DNA of 64,000 bases from Heterorhizobium halophytocola. GTDB taxonomy: Bacteria > Pseudomonadota > Alphaproteobacteria > Rhizobiales > Rhizobiaceae. Below the pieces are notes generated by a model. It saw nothing but the letters and a program-made list of their open reading frames with translations, searched no databases and was not told the DNA's origin. Position 1 is the first letter of the stretch. Each line of letters starts with the position of its first letter. Positions 58,286 to 64,000 of this stretch are shown piece by piece. Location: assembly GCF_017873095.1 (NCBI RefSeq), contig NZ_JAGGJU010000012.1, positions 142,584 through 206,583 of the forward strand. The letters run 5' to 3'. The position numbers and the translations under genes are program-made.

Positions 58286-60940
58286 CTAGTGGCGAGATAA
58301 TGTCAGGAGTCTTTGATACCGCACGTCGGCTTCAAGTTTTCGATTCTTGTCCTTAATATGCTTTAACGCCTTATCTAGTCCGTTTGGGATGATTGCTCCG
58401 TCCTCCGCTCCGACAGTTTTGTCGAGCACTGAAAGAAAAGCTTCCGCGTCTTCAGGCAAATTTATGCCGTCAATTGTTTTCTCTTCTGCGTTGCGATTGA
58501 AAACTCCGTAGTCCCAAAGTGACCAGCAGTCAAAGGGCGTCAGGTAAGGAAGAATTAGTTCGGCGGCCGCGGCATAGTGATTGTCAGCTGCGGCTGGGAA
58601 GTCGGCAAACGAATCCGACAATCTCGGTGACGAGAGCGTCAGTTCCTTCGGCCAAATGTCTTGGAAGAGCTTCTTGACCAGCCCAAACCTTTTAGCTGGA
58701 TCCTTTGGCTCGGCTTCGGTGTCCCTAAGGTACTTTTTCATGGTGTCGAGTGCGCGGGCTCGCACCGGATCTCCCCCGATCCGCAGCATCTGCTGCGTTA
58801 GTTGCGCGGGAATTGCCAGCTTCTCGCCGTTGCGCATATCGATAATCATCGAGAAGACCACTCGCTGGCTTAAGGATCCACGGGTCTCGTCCGGCAAATC
58901 TTTTCCAGCCGCCGCCGCGATCATACTCGTGCTGAGCTCTTCCAGAACGGCTTTCGGAGGTAGCTGGTTTGTCAGAGAGAACCCATGCCATAGTTCGATA
59001 CTCGGACCTGCTGCTAGGACCAGCGGCTCAAGTAGATTTTCTCGCGACCAAGCCTTGTTTGCAGCCCAAAAGTAATTGAAGTTACTAAGTAGCTGATACT
59101 GCGCCTGTAGCTTTGCCTCACTTGTTGCACGTTCGATAGCGACTAAGGCGTCGCTCCATGGTGTTTCAGCCAGAGGTTTTGCACGGTTTGTAGAGCTCGG
59201 GCACGCTCGCATGAACGCGGAAATAAGGTTGCCGACCGGACTTGAATAGCTGCGATCCCGCAGAGGCAAATTATGCTCTGCCTCATGGTTGGTCTTGGCG
59301 ACCGCTGCAGGCCACAGTGTTAGCCACGCACGTAGGTAGTCGTCCTCTCCACGTAACAGCATATCCCAACTCGACATCCAAGACGTGAGGCCTCGGAGTG
59401 CGTGCTTAATAGTCGATTCATCAAGGTGTGCGATTGCCAAACAGGCTTTGAGCGCTGTTAGGATCAGCGTCTTATCGCTTGGACCCGCGCGGTCGATGGT
59501 TGCGTTCAGATCGGAGGGCCTGAAACTATACCCGAAGGCCTCCCAAACTTTTAACCGCGCTGATGAGCCGGAGCCCACGGTTAGAAGATCGAGAACGAGA
59601 TCTGGGTTCCGACCAATAAAATCCGACGCCGCGCGACTCTTGCTTTCCCATCCGTCATCGCTCAGATGGCGGGCGAGTTCATCGATGAGTTTCGCCGACG
59701 GAACGTCCGCAAAGGCAGGATCGCCGCTGCGGTCGTCGTGTAGCGTTCTCACTCCGGGATTGAAGCCTTCCGTCACCGAAACAACTTCACTCTCTCTCGG
59801 TTGTTGGATGAGCGCTTGTTTCAGCCACTCTTCCGTACTTCTCGATAGCTGACCGCCGCCGGCCTTGATCCGCTGGAGTTCGGTGACACTGCGTCGCTTT
59901 ACCGCCAGCTTGGCGTCGTCCCTGCCAAGCCGCTTGGACAATCGCGCGATCGGTTCGCCTGCGATCAGCCGTTGCTCGATCGGGGCGATTAGGTCCTGTT
60001 GAAGCGAAGACCACCGTACAGCTCGCAGCTCCGCAATCTCTGGAAATGTATGCGACAACCAGAACTCTGTGTCGTTCAAGCTGATCAGAAAGCGACCGAC
60101 ATCTTCGCTATTCACCAAGGTTTCATCTCGGGCCGCTGCTGCCCATAACCGCTTGTACAATTTCCAACGATCGATGTCCCAAGCTGCCATCACGCGGAGT
60201 GCAGCAGATCCGTCTATCTCACTAAGGCGTTGAAAGACTGCGTGAAGCAGTTTTATTGTCGGCGCGAATCCCCTCGCGTAGCGATCTGGTTCTCCGCCGC
60301 CTTCAACGAATTCTGCTGCCGGTACGAAATAAACGCGATGGACTAGCCAGGCCGTTGAGTCTGCCTCATTTGCGATCATCCCGATGCGCTTCGCCTGATT
60401 AAGCCCGGTAAGCAACGCTTTGTTCAGCGCAGCCGCAAGTTCAAAAAGACAATCTCGATCATTTATTTCTGATAGGCCGATTTCTTCCGGTGTGACCCTC
60501 TCTCCGCCAGTCATCGAAATCCAGAATATGTCTCGAACTGTTTTGGGGTGCTTCGCGCGTGTGTTGCCAAAAGCCTCGTATTTTATGCCGCTTTCGACCT
60601 TGATCCTGGGGCGAACTGCCTCCGTAATAAGTTTGATAACCTCAGAAGACGAGGCGCCTGAATTTAACTCCCGCTTAAGCAAAAGCCGATTGTAGCCATT
60701 GTCGTACGCCGGCTCGTTCCAATATTCGAGCAAGTAGGTCCAAGCGTGTCGATAAGGCTCTCGCAAATCAGAGTTCTGGAGCTCGAGAAGCCTCCTTAGG
60801 GCGGTGCGCTCAGCAATCTGATCTGAACCCAGCTTAAGTGCCCATTCGAGAAACTCTCGGTCGTTGAGCCGCGATAGAGCAAAGGCGTGTGTGTTTTGGG
60901 CGATAACGACATCAGTATCGGACGGCCGCGATGCTCTCAA
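58286..60940 (-). CDS. Large protein of unknown function partnered with SIR2 (possible DUF4020 relation)
   Basis: The 884-residue protein begins at a TTG at 60940, one base after the SIR2 stop, with AGGAG eight bases upstream. It is soluble and almost all helical, with repeated Trp/Leu-rich helices (AWLTLWPAAVAKTNHEAEHN, LPYLTPFDCWSLWDYGVFNR) as in helical-repeat sensor proteins. I see no Walker motif, nuclease motif or membrane segment. Proteins with a SIR2 domain fused to a long C-terminal DUF4020 region are known, and this may be the split form, but that link needs a profile search. It is likely the sensor or regulator of the SIR2 enzyme. Confidence 0.75.
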   Translation of the reverse strand: MRASRPSDTDVVIAQNTHAFALSRLNDREFLEWALKLGSDQIAERTALRRLLELQNSDLREPYRHAWTYLLEYWNEPAYDNGYNRLLLKRELNSGASSSEVIKLITEAVRPRIKVESGIKYEAFGNTRAKHPKTVRDIFWISMTGGERVTPEEIGLSEINDRDCLFELAAALNKALLTGLNQAKRIGMIANEADSTAWLVHRVYFVPAAEFVEGGGEPDRYARGFAPTIKLLHAVFQRLSEIDGSAALRVMAAWDIDRWKLYKRLWAAAARDETLVNSEDVGRFLISLNDTEFWLSHTFPEIAELRAVRWSSLQQDLIAPIEQRLIAGEPIARLSKRLGRDDAKLAVKRRSVTELQRIKAGGGQLSRSTEEWLKQALIQQPRESEVVSVTEGFNPGVRTLHDDRSGDPAFADVPSAKLIDELARHLSDDGWESKSRAASDFIGRNPDLVLDLLTVGSGSSARLKVWEAFGYSFRPSDLNATIDRAGPSDKTLILTALKACLAIAHLDESTIKHALRGLTSWMSSWDMLLRGEDDYLRAWLTLWPAAVAKTNHEAEHNLPLRDRSYSSPVGNLISAFMRACPSSTNRAKPLAETPWSDALVAIERATSEAKLQAQYQLLSNFNYFWAANKAWSRENLLEPLVLAAGPSIELWHGFSLTNQLPPKAVLEELSTSMIAAAAGKDLPDETRGSLSQRVVFSMIIDMRNGEKLAIPAQLTQQMLRIGGDPVRARALDTMKKYLRDTEAEPKDPAKRFGLVKKLFQDIWPKELTLSSPRLSDSFADFPAAADNHYAAAAELILPYLTPFDCWSLWDYGVFNRNAEEKTIDGINLPEDAEAFLSVLDKTVGAEDGAIIPNGLDKALKHIKDKNRKLEADVRYQRLLTLSRH

Positions 60941-60941
60941 C

Positions 60942-62129
60942 TCAGCCTCTCCTTTGCGTATCGCGAACCGCTTGGTTTAGCAGCGAGAGCCATATCGGCG
61001 AAGCCGCTTTCGAAGCAAGCAGTCTGGCCAACTCCGCCAGTTCGCTCGGATTGCTACGACTGACATAATAGCGAAGGAAAGACCTGCCTTCGACACCATC
61101 TGGACTATCGGGATCCATCTTCGCTAGAGACTTCAGATAAATCTGGACACGTGACGTGTTCCGTTTATCGGGAATGATCTCCGACCACCGAGACAGAAGG
61201 TCGCCCAGCGCTTTGTGGTTATTGGCCCGATCATAAGCGATAGGTGTGATGCCGCGCGACTGCCATTCTACTGGCGTACGCTCATCATCCGGATCGCAGC
61301 CGACGAACGCGTATCGGGGCTTTAGATCGTTGAAGTGCCTTTCGTCAGCAGCGATCGCGTTCAAAAGGTAACGCACCGGCGAGTCGTTCGCGCTGTAACC
61401 CACGAGCACAAGGTGAAAAATACGAGCAGCGTCGTAAAGAAAAGAGGGGATGATGTGGCGCCTGAGGTATGCGTCGCCGAAATCCTGGTCCGTCAGGATT
61501 AGAGAGGAACCTCTTTCAGATTTTTGCGGCAGCATGCCATGTATGTGCAAAATACCTGCAAATTCCGCGCTCCTGCTCGGATTTGGTATTTCACCGAGGG
61601 CGAACGATGTGGAGGAATATTTTTCACGTTTGGCAGCGATGCTTAGGAGGCGGTCAAAGTTAGTAGTTACCAGCAACGTCTGGCCAAAACGCTGGCCAAG
61701 GCGGACGAGCGCAAAGTGAAGAGAGTTCGGCTCTACTGTTCTTTCAAGCACCGTCTGGGCCGCCCTGCGGAGCGTGCTCGCTTTTCTCGGGTCACCATCT
61801 ATCCGGCGTTCCAGCATCCCCAGAACGACGTCATATTCGTGTTGCGCAAAGAATTTTAGCTCAGTTCGTTGCTGATGATTCATAAGGTCCGGCACAGCCT
61901 CCCAGGAGGGGCCACCCTTAGTTTGCACTGCTGCCAGCGGACCCACCATGGGGGGATCGACTTCTTTATAGATGTCAGCGACCAAGCCACCGAAATCAGG
62001 AAGCGATGAAGGAGCAGGGTAGGATGCGCCTGCGCCGACAATGAATAATACTTGGCCGAGATCTCTCGCCGTCATTAAATCCGTAGGGAGAGGAGGGAGA
62101 CCTTGGCCGAGAGTAATTGAAGCGGTCAC
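60942..62129 (-). CDS. SIR2-domain protein, probable NAD-consuming defence effector
   Basis: The protein has 395 residues from a GTG at 62129 with AAAGG upstream; an ATG at 62075 (MTARDLGQVLFIVGAGAS) is an alternative. The SIR2 fold shows the NAD-binding VGAGASYPAPSSLPDFGGL, the catalytic Asn in LLVTTNFDRLLS and the His in GILHIHGML, followed by LVGYSANDSPVRYLL. These residues are intact. SIR2 proteins of this type in defence systems (DSR, SIR2-HerA, SIR2-Ago) deplete NAD on phage infection. It forms a tight operon with the 884-residue protein. Confidence 0.88.
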   Translation of the reverse strand: MTASITLGQGLPPLPTDLMTARDLGQVLFIVGAGASYPAPSSLPDFGGLVADIYKEVDPPMVGPLAAVQTKGGPSWEAVPDLMNHQQRTELKFFAQHEYDVVLGMLERRIDGDPRKASTLRRAAQTVLERTVEPNSLHFALVRLGQRFGQTLLVTTNFDRLLSIAAKREKYSSTSFALGEIPNPSRSAEFAGILHIHGMLPQKSERGSSLILTDQDFGDAYLRRHIIPSFLYDAARIFHLVLVGYSANDSPVRYLLNAIAADERHFNDLKPRYAFVGCDPDDERTPVEWQSRGITPIAYDRANNHKALGDLLSRWSEIIPDKRNTSRVQIYLKSLAKMDPDSPDGVEGRSFLRYYVSRSNPSELAELARLLASKAASPIWLSLLNQAVRDTQRRG

Positions 62130-62813
62130 TGGCGGCCTTTGCTTCCAATATTTAGATTTTAATCAGCTTAGCCGCCGAAATCATTTTCTATATATAACCG
62201 TCTAGACGAGTAAAGTCGTTCTCGCAACCGACGCTCTCTGCTTATGCACATCCAGGATAACAACACGGAGCAAACGTCCCTCCTGAAATAGTCATTTCTA
62301 CAATTTATTTTTGGTCAAAGGGTCGAAAAGTCCACGTTTGCGGGATTTTTCGCCAATCAGTCGGCTGATCGGTGGTAGTATTGATAACTGCAAAATTCGA
62401 AATTGGAAATTCACGCGAGACGCACCTTCGGAGCGACAATTTGCGGATACGGCTGTCGTACGTTAAACTTGGATTTTCGCAGGTTTGAAGGCGCTTTGAA
62501 GGCCGTGTTCCCTTTTTGAAGAGGAGCTCACAGATTTCCTCCCGTAAGATGCAACACGGCCTTGCCTGAAAAAATGGCTGGCTGCGGATACGGAAGTGGC
62601 ACCGGTCGCTTACTTCATCCAAATTTACCAAGCCTATGAATATTCGAATTCTTCGCGTTTTTTACCGCTTGTTCCCAAACCTTCCCGGATTTAAAATCTG
62701 TCAGCGATACAACATTCGCTGTCGGCATTTCCAAAGTTGGCAACATTTTTGGCAACGCCAACGCGTGAGATACCGGCCCGCACAAAGCAGGCCGGCTGTT
62801 TCGGACAAGCTGC
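62130..62813. other. AT-rich region upstream of the SIR2 operon
   Basis: About 680 bases with AT-rich sequence near 62150-62220 that probably holds the SIR2 promoter. A frame of 108 codons on the minus strand (62305-62631) lacks protein-like composition. At 62484-62504 a direct repeat TTTGAAG-GCGC-TTTGAAG is followed by GCC, similar to a sequence at 38110-38130. Nothing else is supported. Confidence 0.4.
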
Positions 62814-63005
62814 TCAGTGTGTCACTGGGCAATTGACGATGTAGTGGTCAACCTCATCGGCATCCCACGCTATGCGGCGGTATGATATGCGAATCGGAGC
62901 CGGAAATTTCTCCTTCTTCACCATCCTGTTGATGGTGCTTCTAGAGAGCGTGGTATTTTTGAACACTTCTCGCGGCGTGTAGAGCCGCTTCTTGTCTATG
63001 GGCAT
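62814..63005 (-). CDS. AlpA-family excisionase-like regulator
   Basis: The protein has 63 residues from the ATG at 63005 with GGAG nine bases upstream. It is a MerR/AlpA-type winged helix: RLYTPREVFKNTTLSRSTIN, MVKKEKFPAPIRIS, YRRIAWDADEVDHYI. Such proteins regulate integrase genes or act as excisionases of integrative elements. No integrase is in the window, so it is probably a remnant of an element that shaped this island. Confidence 0.88.
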   Translation of the reverse strand: MPIDKKRLYTPREVFKNTTLSRSTINRMVKKEKFPAPIRISYRRIAWDADEVDHYIVNCPVTH

Positions 63006-63385
63006 CTTCACTTCTCCATTGATTATCACAATATTAGCGCTGCTTACATTTTGCGCCAACTGTAAAAATCACATTATAAAAGTTTAAATAAAGTAAATAT
63101 GATTTATCGTCAATATTGTTGACAATTTTGGAGTTACAATTATTTCCATAATGAATCCTTTTGCTTTGTAATTGGGTATTTGGTTTTTTGTTTTATTGTT
63201 GATTGCAATGGAAGGACTAGATGGTGAACAGAGGTAATTCGTGTTGGCGGCAGCGAAGGCGAGCAAGTGGGCTGGCCAAATCGTTGCGGGGGAGTTTTTT
63301 GGGTTTTCTCCCTTTAAGCGGTGCAGGTGGCTCGGAGAATCTGAACAAGTGAGATAACTGGCTTTCGGCTTTTGAGATCGGCACT
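63006..63385. other. AT-rich region between AlpA and an IS remnant
   Basis: About 380 bases, strongly AT-rich at 63040-63220 and without a supported gene. It probably contains the alpA promoter and the left end of the IS3-family remnant. Confidence 0.4.
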
Positions 63386-63905
63386 ATGCCGGGAACAGGG
63401 GCCATGATGACGAAACGATCCCACCGTAACCACAGCCACGCCTTCAAGGCGAAAGTCGCGCTAGTCACGATCAAGGGCGAGAAAACGATGGTCGAGCTTG
63501 CCCAACAGTTCGACATTCATCCAAACCAGATCAAGCAGTGGAAAGATCAGTTGCTCGACGGAGTGGCGGATGTCTTTGATGAGGGTTGCAAGGCAACAGC
63601 AGAGCCTGTTGTCGATATCAAAAGCCTGCATACCAAGATTGGTGAAATGACACCGGAGAACTCTGCTCCACAGAGCCGCGCGTCTCTGCTGCGAAAGCAG
63701 GCGTGCGTGCAAGGCCGGACTGTTGAGCGGAAAGCAATAACCGACCGTCACCACAAACTGTCCGTCTGCCGCCAGGCCCGGATACATGGAATCAGCCGTG
63801 GCAGCGTCTACTATCTGCCGCAACCGGCCTTGGCTGCCGATCTGGTTCTGATGCGCCGGATTGACGAACTGCATTTGGATTACCCCTCGTCGCCGGGAGC
63901 CGGGT
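63386..63905 (+). pseudogene. Decayed IS3-family transposase (OrfA with a piece of OrfB)
   Basis: The first part (MTKRSHRNHSHAFKAKVALV, then LAQQFDIHPNQIKQWKDQLL) is the helix-turn-helix OrfA of IS3 elements. After about 90 residues the frame runs into degraded text (CVQGRTVERKAI) and then OrfB-like DRHHKLSVCRQARIHGISRG and ALAADLVLMRRIDELHLDYP, normally the start of OrfB. The DDE core is missing because the sequence is cut at about 63905. The element cannot encode an active transposase. Confidence 0.8.
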
Positions 63906-64000
63906 TGTTGATTTCCACGCGGAACTGAGCCGGTTTTTCCACCGAGAAGTGAGCCACCTCTGAGTATGGTTTTTTGATCAGGCTTTGGTCAAGGGATTGG
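63906..64000. mobile_element. Terminus of another insertion sequence (IS21-like), partial
   Basis: From TGTTGATTTCC at 63906 the sequence no longer matches the IS3 transposase. It contains GGAACTGAGCC and GAGAAGTGAGCCACC, near-repeated blocks as found in the multiple terminal repeats of IS21-family elements. It appears to have inserted into the IS3 OrfB. The rest lies beyond the window, so the family call is tentative. Confidence 0.45.

Noticed and set aside
62305..62631. Minus-strand frame of 108 codons upstream of the SIR2 operon
   Set aside because: It has no ribosome site, an unusual composition and no similarity that I can recognise.
1..64000. CRISPR array
   Set aside because: No set of regularly spaced identical repeats was noticed on either strand.

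Overview
The window looks like a chromosomal segment from an alphaproteobacterium of the order Rhizobiales, probably the family Rhizobiaceae. It has high GC. It carries a divergent carA / yqeY-dnaG-rpoD neighbourhood, an RpoD whose N-terminus reads like the rhizobial form, a DUF930 protein, and a LexA site of the alphaproteobacterial direct-repeat type. The genus cannot be fixed from sequence reading alone.

Core chromosome (1-16.4 kb): the end of a MATE-type transporter, a membrane protein of unknown role, carA (minus strand), then yqeY, dnaG and rpoD (plus strand). Next come a KAP-type P-loop NTPase with an AT-rich N-terminal third, a TonB-like DUF930 protein, a two-gene unit of an H-NOX heme sensor and a GGDEF/EAL cyclic-di-GMP protein, a YjbQ-family protein, a His-rich secreted protein, a SIMPL-domain protein, and a tRNA with a CAT anticodon that reads best as tRNA-Ile2.

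Accessory DNA (16.4-19.2 kb): an FRG-domain protein and a polytopic O-antigen-ligase/polymerase-like protein follow the tRNA, with poorly coding gaps between them.

Mu-like prophage (about 19.2-55.9 kb, inverted relative to the window): read from its left end (right side of the window) it has a divergent repressor, paired palindromic operators, Ner, a ParB-like protein, the MuA-type transposase, the MuB-type ATPase, a run of tiny coupled early genes, GemA, a Mor-like activator, lysis genes (GH19 endolysin, holin candidate, nested Rz/Rz1), Mu-type packaging and head genes (DUF3486, terminase, DUF935 portal, gpF, gpI/Z, gpT), and then a long-flexible-tail module rather than a Mu contractile tail. 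That tail module has a tail tube, a G/GT pair with a slippery heptamer, a tape measure with a lysozyme domain, DUF1833, NlpC/P60, a gpJ-like tip protein and an SGNH-hydrolase fibre. A Dam-type methylase and a small ORF lie at the right end. One gene on the opposite strand (46902-47633) looks like a moron.

Right accessory region (55.9-64 kb): an SRAP (YedK/HMCES-like) gene under a clear GTTC-N7-GTTC LexA box, with an unusual in-frame N-terminal extension; a tail-anchored small protein; a tightly coupled two-gene operon of a SIR2-domain protein and an 884-residue protein of no recognised family, which is the best candidate here for an undescribed, possibly anti-phage, system; an AlpA-type excisionase-like gene; and a decayed IS3-family transposase cut by the terminus of another insertion sequence at the window edge.
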